Position numbers and translations under genes: made by a program. From Gemmatimonadota bacterium (lineage in GTDB: Bacteria > Gemmatimonadota > Gemmatimonadetes > Gemmatimonadales > Gemmatimonadaceae), in NCBI GenBank assembly GCA_023249395.1, contig JAHFCS010000020.1:1-12528 (forward strand): 12,528 nt of DNA, written 5' to 3'. Positions 6,601 through 12,528 of this stretch are shown one piece after another. How positions within the stretch are numbered: position 1 is the first letter of the stretch; each line of letters opens with the position of its first letter. The notes under the pieces are model-generated. The model ran no database searches, was not told where the DNA came from, and was given only the letters and a program-made list of their open reading frames with translations.

Positions 6601-9495
6601 TCACCGCGGCTGATGCGGCCGCGATGGCGGCGCCTTGATCGGTGTCAGCGCCGGCGTCTGGGCAATGTGGATCTTTCGAGCCCTCGGCAACACCCTGAAC
6701 AACACTTCCTCGGTGCCGCCGGCCGGCAGGTCCACGACTGTCGAATCGGAGACGAGGTCGTGAAACGCCGGTAGTGCCCCGCCGACGATTCGGACCGTCC
6801 AGCGCCCGGGAAGGAGATTTGTAAACGCGAAGGCACCGTCGGAGTCGGTGACCTGGCGCCGCACTTCGACCCCGTTGTCGAGATCGATATCCATGTCGGC
6901 GAGCCCGCCGGTTTCGACGATCGCCGTGCCGGCGGTATCCTGGAGCCTCTGGCGTTCAAGATAGTCCCATCGCTGCACCTTTCCGGTTATCCGGGCGGCG
7001 CGTGTCACGGCGATAGCAACCTGTATGGTGCGATTGCCCGCGACCTGAACCGGAGTTGGCTGGTCGTGGTCACTGATCCGGCCGACACCGAGACTCGGGC
7101 GATCGATCGACAGATAGTACTCCCTCGAGACCAGGCCCGCGAACTTCACCCGCCCGTCACCGTCGGTGAGCGCCGGGCGACCGTCGAGTCGGACCAGCGC
7201 ATTGGGAACGCCGCGGCCCGTTTCTGCATCTCTGACCCGCACGCCGACTTCTCCCGCCGTACTGGAGCCGCCGCCGGGTACGCCGATGGGCACACGGTAT
7301 TCCAGCTGTAGAATCGTCTGCCGGCCGGAAGGACGGAATCGGGGTAACATCGAGCGGACCCGCGCCGTCGCGAAATGTCCCAGTGGGAGGTGTTGCGTCA
7401 CGGCGGCGTCGTAAATGGCCGTGGCAAATGAGGCCGGACTTACCGTACCCCCCAGGGAATACCCCGGTCCGCGGTTGACCGACCCGAGGAGACGGAGGTC
7501 GGTTCCCGTCGGAAGTTGGAGATTGCCGGTGAGATCGAAGGAGGTCTGCTCAACCGCGGGAGTTGACTCCGACTGTGCGGTGGATTGGCGCTGAACGGAG
7601 ATACCGTAGGACTGTCGGTTCCCGATCGACAGCTGGCTTCGAAAGGCAAAGCGCCAGAAGGGCTGCTCCGGGTCGGTCACGGCGCTCCGCAACTTCCCCC
7701 GCGCGACTTCCTGCGAGAGGCGGATGGCACTCCCGATTCGCGCTGACGCGCGCGCCTGAAAGGCAGTCTCCTCTCCACCGAGGCGCTGTCCAGCAAAGAA
7801 CGCCTCCTGCTTCAGCGTGCGGCGTTCCACCTGGAGCAAGTCCTGCCAGGCGAGGCCGATAGTCGTGCTCTGCGAACGTTGAGACGACAGAGTGGTGCCC
7901 GGCAGTGAGTCGGGATGCGAGAGAAGTACGTCTTCTCCGACGAACTGCGACGATATCTGACCCGACAGCCGAAGCCGATAGCGCGTCGGTGTGGTGAGGC
8001 CGAGATTGTCCTGTCGTGCGCCCTGAAAGCGTCCGACGTAGGAGCGGTCGCCCTGAATCCGTCGAATGTCGTAGCCGAACCCGCCCGGAGCGCCGTGAGC
8101 CCGCAGTGCCCATGCGAAGCCGCTACCCGATGTCGGGGAACTGCTCAAACCGGCTTCGAGATCGAACGAACCGAGCGCAGCCGCATTGAAGACCGTGCCA
8201 AGACTCCCCACCATCCCCGCACCGGCGCCGTGCCGCGTAAGCGCGTTGGCGGAGAACTGGAGACCGGGCTTGACACGATACCCGACGAACGCCGCTTCCT
8301 CCTTCAGCGGAGCTCTGCCACGGCCAGCGTCGCGGATGACAAATGCACCGGCGCTCCAGAGCCCGCGGTGGGCGCGCACCGCCGCGCCGGTCGCAACCCT
8401 GCGAGTCTCCGTAAGCGGCGAGAAATCAAAAGAGTAATCGCCGATCCGTAGATCAGCGGCGGGACTGGTGAGTCCAAACCGGAACTCGTCGCGAACGGCA
8501 AGCCCGGACCGCGTCGTTCGGGAGCGGCGCGCGAAAAGGTCTACGCGGGTCGCGCCACCTTCAGTTAAATCGCCGCCTCCCGACAGTTCCGCCGTATCAT
8601 CCCGGCCGAGCGACGACCCACCGGCCGATTCGCCGATGCGGCGCACCGCGAGCGAAAGTGGAACCGAGTGGCGCCGACTCTCCCCTACACGGGCGCGCCC
8701 AACGATCTCGATTTCGGGAGTGGCTCGTGCCGTGACCGATGAGTCTGCCCCGGCTTCGCCAATTCTCGTCGCGGTGATCCAGAGATACTGAATGGATTCC
8801 CCGGAAGCTCCGCCCCGGGTCTCGATGGGGAAAGACAACTGGTGCGTTTCACCCGCACCCAGATGCACAGTGCTGGAATCTTTGCGCAGCTTGAGACCCG
8901 GACTTCCCTTCGCCTCGAGGCGGGCTGTTACCGGCGCATTGCCAAGATTTCGCAGTAGCCCGGTGACGACGAAGCGCTCTCCGGCGACGACGAAATGCGC
9001 CACATCGATTAGCTCCAGACCCAGTCGCGGCTGCTCCCGGACAACTACGGTGACCGCGGCGGTCACTTTTGAGCCGCTGTCGGCGGCTGCCCACGCGGCG
9101 TAGCGTACAGTGTATTTGCCGACGAGGGCACGCCCCGGAACGACGATGGTGAGGAGCTGCGGAGCCGTCTGCCCCGGCTCCAGTACGATGCGGGCGGGAC
9201 CAATCAGCTGTCGCCATCGCCCCGGGAGCTCGAGCCTGCTCTCCACCGTTGCCCGCGTTTGCGAGCGGTTTCGCAGACGGAAGAGCAGAGTGAGCGCAGA
9301 GCCCGGATCGGCCGCGCGCGGAGACAAATCGACGGCGGTCAGCTCCACGCCGGAGTTGGCCAAACTCCCTTGTGCGCCGACGAGCCGTGGCAACGCCGTC
9401 GCAAGGAGCCCAACAAGGCAGAGCGATAGGCGCGCCCGAGGCCGGGCAAGTCCCGGCTCCGCTAGCCCTACTGCTCCCTGACGCCAGGAAATCAC
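6601..9495 (-). CDS. Large exported beta-rich protein, usher-like outer-membrane candidate
   Basis: This 964-residue protein has a signal peptide (hydrophobic residues about 23-40, likely cleavage near GAQG, 40-43). Two Ig-like domains resembling NEW3/CARDB folds follow, at about 48-155 and 157-265. Residues about 275-735 are alternating polar/hydrophobic strands with short turns, as in an outer-membrane barrel; IGDYSFDFSPLTETRR (351-366) recalls the GD...SPLT motif I associate with usher-like barrels. The C-terminus has two carboxypeptidase-regulatory-like (transthyretin-type) domains, about 745-830 and 835-935, then a Pro/Arg/His-rich tail. It is the last gene of the fibre operon, with GTG at 9495 12 bases after the chaperone stop. 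By position it takes the usher's place, but the N- and C-terminal modules differ from FimD/PapC. Alternatives are a general adhesin or a secretion porin. Confidence 0.7.
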   Translation of the reverse strand: MISWRQGAVGLAEPGLARPRARLSLCLVGLLATALPRLVGAQGSLANSGVELTAVDLSPRAADPGSALTLLFRLRNRSQTRATVESRLELPGRWRQLIGPARIVLEPGQTAPQLLTIVVPGRALVGKYTVRYAAWAAADSGSKVTAAVTVVVREQPRLGLELIDVAHFVVAGERFVVTGLLRNLGNAPVTARLEAKGSPGLKLRKDSSTVHLGAGETHQLSFPIETRGGASGESIQYLWITATRIGEAGADSSVTARATPEIEIVGRARVGESRRHSVPLSLAVRRIGESAGGSSLGRDDTAELSGGGDLTEGGATRVDLFARRSRTTRSGLAVRDEFRFGLTSPAADLRIGDYSFDFSPLTETRRVATGAAVRAHRGLWSAGAFVIRDAGRGRAPLKEEAAFVGYRVKPGLQFSANALTRHGAGAGMVGSLGTVFNAAALGSFDLEAGLSSSPTSGSGFAWALRAHGAPGGFGYDIRRIQGDRSYVGRFQGARQDNLGLTTPTRYRLRLSGQISSQFVGEDVLLSHPDSLPGTTLSSQRSQSTTIGLAWQDLLQVERRTLKQEAFFAGQRLGGEETAFQARASARIGSAIRLSQEVARGKLRSAVTDPEQPFWRFAFRSQLSIGNRQSYGISVQRQSTAQSESTPAVEQTSFDLTGNLQLPTGTDLRLLGSVNRGPGYSLGGTVSPASFATAIYDAAVTQHLPLGHFATARVRSMLPRFRPSGRQTILQLEYRVPIGVPGGGSSTAGEVGVRVRDAETGRGVPNALVRLDGRPALTDGDGRVKFAGLVSREYYLSIDRPSLGVGRISDHDQPTPVQVAGNRTIQVAIAVTRAARITGKVQRWDYLERQRLQDTAGTAIVETGGLADMDIDLDNGVEVRRQVTDSDGAFAFTNLLPGRWTVRIVGGALPAFHDLVSDSTVVDLPAGGTEEVLFRVLPRARKIHIAQTPALTPIKAPPSRPHQPR

Positions 9496-9507
9496 CGGGT
9501 GCTCTCG

Positions 9508-10344
9508 CTAATACTTGAGCGGGAACTGGCCAGCGAATATCTCGCCGCCGCCGCCGTCCGCCAGAAGCAGCGCGGTGTAGCTACCCGCCGGAATGGAGCC
9601 AAGGTCGAAGCGTTGCCTGGCAGATGTCCCCGGATAGAGGAGGCCGCGGCGCTGCTGGAATTTACCTACCAGCTTGCCGCTGGCGGCGTAGAGCTCGACC
9701 GACAGCACCAACCGGTGCGCCCGCTCGCCGGTATTCAGGAAGTCGAATTCGAGCTCTTTGTGGCCGCGATCGTCAATCGTCGGCGCGAGCTGGGCGAATT
9801 CGATCCGCGAAGTCCCTGTTTGACCGATGTGGGTGGCGAACTGAATGGCGTAGTTGACTCGCACATTGAGCGTCAGCTCAAGCCGCGGTCGCGGCTGCGG
9901 CCGCTTGGGAGATCCCACGGACGATCCAGCCGATCCGGACGGAATTGTTTCGACCTGAACCACGCTCCAGTAAGTCCCGGCGAGTGGGTTGGCGTCAGCC
10001 GGTACCTGCACGGTGTAGCCCACTGTCGCCGACTGGTGCGGCGCGATGGTCAGCGATGCCGGCGTGAGGGTGATCCACTTCGCGTTCGACCGGGCGGAGG
10101 TTCCCGGAGCGTCGTAAAGTGTCCGGCCATCCGCCGAGAAGCTATAGTCCGCGCGGGTGAGCCTGGCCTCCTGGACCTGGTCGCTCGTGTTGTGCAAGAC
10201 GATCGTCCCGGCGTACGAGCGGCCGGGAATTCCGATTTCCTCCCGGACCAGCGGGCCGAGCACGCTGATTTGAGCGTGGGCGGGCCCGGCCATAGAAAGG
10301 AGCGCCGCGAGGGTCGCCACGCGAACCCGGAGGCGAGTTGGCAT
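9508..10344 (-). CDS. Two-domain periplasmic chaperone-like protein (PapD/DUF916-like)
   Basis: This 278-residue protein has a clear signal peptide ending AHA-Q (cleavage about 24/25). Domain 1 (about 26-135) is Ig-like with the pattern of fimbrial chaperones: TIVLHNTSDQ (47-56), then WITLTPASLTIAPHQS (90-105), then a VPAD-x-x-PLAGTYWS stretch (114-127). A Pro/Arg linker (about 136-156) leads to domain 2 (about 158-278), a second beta-sandwich ending in IPAGSYTALLLADGGGG. This two-sandwich plan also resembles DUF916-DUF3324 proteins that bind WxL domains in Gram-positives. No cysteines. Start ATG 10344 is preferred (GAGGG upstream, canonical signal peptide). Alternatives are ATG 10380 and ATG 10437, the latter overlapping the upstream stop as TGATG. 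It is inferred to escort the two small subunits to the large protein encoded next. Confidence 0.72.
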   Translation of the reverse strand: MPTRLRVRVATLAALLSMAGPAHAQISVLGPLVREEIGIPGRSYAGTIVLHNTSDQVQEARLTRADYSFSADGRTLYDAPGTSARSNAKWITLTPASLTIAPHQSATVGYTVQVPADANPLAGTYWSVVQVETIPSGSAGSSVGSPKRPQPRPRLELTLNVRVNYAIQFATHIGQTGTSRIEFAQLAPTIDDRGHKELEFDFLNTGERAHRLVLSVELYAASGKLVGKFQQRRGLLYPGTSARQRFDLGSIPAGSYTALLLADGGGGEIFAGQFPLKY

Positions 10345-10436
10345 CTCGCCCTCAATCAGGCGGAAGTGCGTTTGCCGCATTGCGCCGCCGCCGCATGGCA
10401 GCGAGTTAGCGCCTGGTCTCCAATTCGGGAAATTCA

Positions 10437-10895
10437 TCACGGACCGATGGTGAAGGTGATCGTGCGAGAGGTTGAGGAAAACGGGGCGCCGGCCACGGTA
10501 GCCGACAACACGTAGGTGATCGTACGCCCGGAAGAATTTTGGGCTGTGATGCCAGTGACGAAATCCTGGTCCGACGTCGTCAGTGCCTTGGCGCCCGCTG
10601 ACGTCCCGCCGCCACCCGGTGCCTCGATGGTCAGAGTCAAACTTGTGTTGGCCGGCATCTCCCCGCCCGAGGAGATGCGCGCCTTGATCTTCAGGGGAAC
10701 CTGAGTGGCCGTCATAATCGAGTACGTTGTCGTGGCGACGGTGTTGGAGGCCAGGCCGACCCCCGGCGTAGCGGTGTTGATCGTCATGGAGCTCGGGGAC
10801 CCCGATACGACGATCGTGTCGGCCTGAGCGTGCGCTGGCTGAGCAATCAATAGAAGTGCCGCGAGGCCAGCTCCGCGAATCATCAACTGCACCAT
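10437..10895 (-). CDS. Secreted beta-rich fibre subunit candidate A
   Basis: This 152-residue protein has a signal peptide (residues 1-23, ending AHA). The mature 129 residues are almost entirely Ser/Thr/Val/Ile/Gly strands with no cysteine. It ends RTITFTIGP, a final beta strand like that of pilin and coat subunits. It is clearly paralogous to the upstream subunit B: both contain ISSGG, APGGGG-x-SAG, ALTTSDQD and VTG repeated in the same order (here 74-119). Start at ATG 10895 has only a weak TGAG upstream; an ATG four codons later is possible. The chaperone gene follows directly. A chaperone-assembled fibre or coat subunit is inferred from context and composition, and I could not place it firmly in a named family such as spore coat U or DUF4402. 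Confidence 0.7.
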   Translation of the reverse strand: MVQLMIRGAGLAALLLIAQPAHAQADTIVVSGSPSSMTINTATPGVGLASNTVATTTYSIMTATQVPLKIKARISSGGEMPANTSLTLTIEAPGGGGTSAGAKALTTSDQDFVTGITAQNSSGRTITYVLSATVAGAPFSSTSRTITFTIGP

Positions 10896-10920
10896 GAGGG
10901 CTCAGGTGTGTTTGGGGTGA

Positions 10921-10967
10921 ATTTCCGGCCGACGACCACTCAGTACCTGATCGCCGACCGCGGAAAT
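10921..10967 (-). repeat. Imperfect inverted repeat between the two subunit genes
   Basis: ATTTCCG (10921-10927) and CGGAAAT (10961-10967) can form the base of a stem-loop in the 86-base gap between subunit B and subunit A, with additional GC pairing possible inside. Such intercistronic structures often protect or attenuate transcripts to set subunit ratios. There is no U-tract, so it is not a standard terminator. Confidence 0.35.
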
Positions 10968-10981
10968 CCTTCGGATGTGCG

Positions 10982-11503
10982 CTAGGCGCCAGATAAAATC
11001 GTAAAGGTGATCGTGCGTGCGACCGCATTGCGCGGCACAGCGGAGACCGTGGCAGCGAACGTGTAGGTGATCTGCCTGCCCGAAGCATTTTGTGGCGTGA
11101 CGCCGGTCACGTAGTCCTGGTCCGACGTCGTCAAAGCGAGCGCGCCCGCTGACGACCCGCCACCGCCCGGCGCGGCCAGAGTCAGCGTCAAGGTTTCGCC
11201 GGAAGCCATGGCACCGCCCGAGGAGATTTTCGCCGTGACCTTATCGCCAACGCCAACGGTATCGTTCGTGGTGAGCGAGTACGTTGTCGAGGTGTTGGTG
11301 ACCGAGGTGAGACCGGTGCCTGCTGTCGCGGCGGTAATCGTCATAGTGCACGGATTGCCGGACACGGTGATTGCGCGGACGACATCGACCTGGGTGCTGA
11401 AGGTCTGTGTCGCAGTGGTCTGGGCGCCTGCCGTACCGACGGCGAGCAGCAACAGCGCAGCGAGGCTAAGGAAGGATCCGTGAATGTTCTTTGCCGTGTT
11501 CAT
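10982..11503 (-). CDS. Secreted beta-rich fibre subunit candidate B (first gene of the operon)
   Basis: This 173-residue protein has a signal peptide (1-27, ending AGA-Q). The mature part is Thr/Ser/Val-rich and begins QTTATQTFSTQV, an N-terminal strand-like stretch that could serve as a donor strand. A single cysteine (Cys52) rules out the intramolecular disulfide usual in classical pilins. Residues 92-139 repeat the same motif order as subunit A (ISSGG, APGGGG-x-SAG, ALTTSDQD, VTG), and the C-terminus RTITFTILSGA matches A's last strand. Start ATG 11503 is chosen because GGAG lies 6 bases upstream; ATG 11515 and 11572 are in frame but lack this. First in the operon, with the inverted repeat after it, it is likely the most abundant subunit. 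Function as a surface-fibre component is inferred. Confidence 0.72.
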   Translation of the reverse strand: MNTAKNIHGSFLSLAALLLLAVGTAGAQTTATQTFSTQVDVVRAITVSGNPCTMTITAATAGTGLTSVTNTSTTYSLTTNDTVGVGDKVTAKISSGGAMASGETLTLTLAAPGGGGSSAGALALTTSDQDYVTGVTPQNASGRQITYTFAATVSAVPRNAVARTITFTILSGA

Positions 11504-11509
11504 TTCGTG

Positions 11510-11513
11510 CTCC
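11510..11513 (-). promoter_or_regulatory. Ribosome binding site of subunit B
   Basis: GGAG on the - strand with a 6-base spacer to ATG 11503. It favours this start over the in-frame ATG 11515, which has no comparable site. Confidence 0.55.
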
Positions 11514-11535
11514 ATTTCAAGGACGTTTCGTGGCA

Positions 11536-11550
11536 GCGGCAGAATGCCGC
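11536..11550. repeat. Short perfect inverted repeat in the divergent promoter region
   Basis: GCGGCA, 3 bases, TGCCGC. It sits about 35 bases upstream of the subunit B start, in its leader or promoter. It could be an operator or an RNA hairpin; GC-rich sequence produces such repeats by chance fairly often. Confidence 0.3.
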
Positions 11551-11620
11551 CGCGCTCCGATGCTACCGGCATTGGGCAGACGCGCGCTATCTTGGACGCA
11601 ACCGTGGTGCGGCGTCACGA

Positions 11621-11632
11621 GGATTACAATCC
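11621..11632 (+). promoter_or_regulatory. Predicted -10 box within a palindrome upstream of the response regulator
   Basis: GGATT-AC-AATCC is an inverted repeat with perfect 5-base arms. It contains TACAAT (11625-11630), a 5-of-6 match to the -10 consensus, 27 bases before the TTG start of the regulator. No good -35 is present at 16-18 bases, which fits an activator-dependent or autoregulated promoter. A palindrome over a -10 is a usual operator position. Confidence 0.4.
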
Positions 11633-11656
11633 TGTTATCGGAGGGACGCTGGTCTT

Positions 11657-12343
11657 TTGAAGAACGCTTTGCGTGCACTGGTAATCGAAGACGACGGGCC
11701 CATCGCCCGCCTCAATAAGCGGGTGCTCGAGGCGGAGGGATTCACCGTCACGCTCGGCGCGACGGTGGGCGATGGGGAGCGGCTTGCCCTCTCCGGCGAC
11801 TACGATATCATCGTTACGGACCTGATGCTGCCCGACGGCCACGGATTGACCGTCGTGAAGTCGGTTCGTGAACGGGGGAACGCGACCCCGATTCTCGTCC
11901 TTACGGGCGTGGATGCGATAGAAAGCATCGTCGACGCCCTGGAATGCGGTGCGGACGACTATCTGAAAAAGCCCTATCAAGTAGAGGAGTTACGCGCACG
12001 CATCCGCGCGTTGATGCGACGGGGAATCCCCGCCGGCGCGATCCGAATCGTCTGTTGCAACATCGTGGTCGACCGCATGGCGCACGAAGCTGCCGTCAAT
12101 GACCGGCGACTGAGCCTCACGCCAAAGGAATACACGCTGCTCGAATACTTCATGACCAGGCCTCGCGGAGTGGTCATCCCGCGCAGCGAGCTGCTGGAAA
12201 AGGTCTGGCGGATTGACTTCGATCCGCGGACGAACGTGGTTGACGTGAATGTCGCGCGGCTGCGGGGAAAGCTGCTGGCGGCCGGCGCGACCTGCCGCAT
12301 AGAGGCCGAGCGCGGGGTTGGTTATCTGTTCGCTGAGTCCTGA
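11657..12343 (+). CDS. OmpR/PhoB-family response regulator
   Basis: This 228-residue two-component regulator has a receiver domain (about 5-118) with acidic pocket E11-D12-D13, phosphoacceptor Asp55 (VTDLMLPDG), Thr83 and Lys105-Pro106. A C-terminal winged-helix DNA-binding domain (about 130-226) carries SLTPKEYTLLEYF and ends GVGYLFAES, typical of the OmpR family. The start is TTG at 11657, immediately before KNALRALVIEDD; GGAGGG (11640-11645) is 11 bases upstream, a slightly long spacing. The open frame continues upstream without homology. It is transcribed divergently from the fibre operon across about 150 bases, so it probably controls that operon. No histidine kinase gene is adjacent in the window, so the sensor is elsewhere or beyond the edge. 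Confidence 0.88.
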   Translation: MKNALRALVIEDDGPIARLNKRVLEAEGFTVTLGATVGDGERLALSGDYDIIVTDLMLPDGHGLTVVKSVRERGNATPILVLTGVDAIESIVDALECGADDYLKKPYQVEELRARIRALMRRGIPAGAIRIVCCNIVVDRMAHEAAVNDRRLSLTPKEYTLLEYFMTRPRGVVIPRSELLEKVWRIDFDPRTNVVDVNVARLRGKLLAAGATCRIEAERGVGYLFAES

Positions 12344-12528
12344 GCGCTATCCACCTTTCGCTGGTAGCGTCTCTTCATTCGTCTCATCGCGATCTTCATC
12401 TGCGCCGCCTTGGCGTCCACTGCCGCCATCGATCGCCCGAGCTTCAATGCGATGACGCGGAGTGAGAAATCCTGCCTTGCGAGGTCCTCGAGGTGCCTCA
12501 GCTCTTCAAATGACCATGGGGTGCGACT
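12322..12528 (-). CDS. Small Myb/SANT-like helix-turn-helix protein, 5' partial
   Basis: The last 68 codons of a - strand frame, open from the window edge to TAA at 12322-12324. It begins PWSFEELRHLEDLARQ and continues IALKLGRSMAAVDAKA, the W-x-x-EE...IA-x-x-LGRS-x-x-AV-x-x-KA pattern of SANT/Myb-type helix-turn-helix domains found in small bacterial DNA-binding proteins. A basic tail follows (MRRMKRRYQRK). It converges on the response regulator and their 3' ends overlap by 22 bases. The start lies outside the window, and its role is unknown, possibly transcriptional control. Confidence 0.6.
   Translation of the reverse strand, partial: SRTPWSFEELRHLEDLARQDFSLRVIALKLGRSMAAVDAKAAQMKIAMRRMKRRYQRKVDSAQDSANR

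Noticed and set aside
7915..8451. 178-residue + strand frame inside the large exported protein gene
   Set aside because: Arg-rich out-of-frame shadow with no motif or ribosome binding site.
6601..9495. Calling the large protein a FimD/PapC usher outright
   Set aside because: Lacks recognisable usher N-terminal domain and C-terminal domains; only position and barrel-like composition support usher function.
9499..10515. 338-residue + strand frame opposite the chaperone
   Set aside because: Opposite strand shadow; the - strand has a signal peptide and chaperone pattern.
10345..11088. N-terminal extension of the chaperone frame giving a 526-residue protein
   Set aside because: The extension runs through both subunit A and the gap in another frame and would place the signal peptide internally.
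11592..11630. TTGGAC paired with TACAAT as a promoter for the regulator
   Set aside because: The spacing of 27 bases is too long for a sigma-70 promoter; only the -10 is kept.

Overview
The window is a GC-rich bacterial chromosome segment (or metagenomic contig) with dense genes, short gaps and frequent GTG/TTG starts. Gene content and protein style (small alanine-rich lipoprotein, cytidylate-kinase-like protein next to a Mg-chelatase-type ATPase, YgfZ beside a glycolate-oxidase Fe-S subunit) make me think of Gemmatimonadota. That is an impression from protein appearance; no 16S or other marker is present. No rRNA, tRNA, CRISPR array or recognisable insertion sequence was seen. The longest gene-free stretch, about 250 bases at 2679-2930, holds a divergent promoter region.

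Region 1 (1-2448, + strand) is a metabolic operon: the tail of a FAD-linked glycolate-oxidase-type subunit, overlapping by 4 bases the Fe-S subunit GlcF, then the folate-binding Fe-S maintenance protein YgfZ. A small methionine-rich lipoprotein gene (2481-2678, - strand) converges on ygfZ. It has its own sigma-70-type promoter, a strong ribosome binding site and an intrinsic terminator placed across the ygfZ stop codon.

Region 2 (2931-5009, + strand) is a tightly coupled pair: a MoxR/Mg-chelatase-like AAA+ ATPase followed, with no spacing, by a cytidylate-kinase-like protein. Region 3 (5069-6530, - strand) holds an SDR oxidoreductase and the C-terminal two thirds of a low-specificity threonine aldolase. 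The aldolase N-terminus is missing and replaced by unrelated sequence, which marks a deletion or rearrangement boundary at about 6531.

Region 4 (6601-11503, - strand) is the most interesting part. In transcription order it encodes two paralogous secreted beta-rich small proteins, a two-domain PapD/DUF916-like periplasmic chaperone, and a 964-residue exported protein. The large protein has N-terminal Ig-like domains, a long beta-strand-rich region that looks like an outer-membrane barrel, and C-terminal carboxypeptidase-regulatory-like domains. The arrangement copies a chaperone-usher fibre operon, but the large protein is not a canonical FimD/PapC usher. I propose a non-canonical chaperone-usher-like surface-fibre system.

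Region 5 (11640-12528): an OmpR-family response regulator is read divergently from the fibre operon and probably controls it; no histidine kinase is visible. A partial small Myb/SANT-like helix-turn-helix protein on the - strand overlaps the regulator's 3' end.
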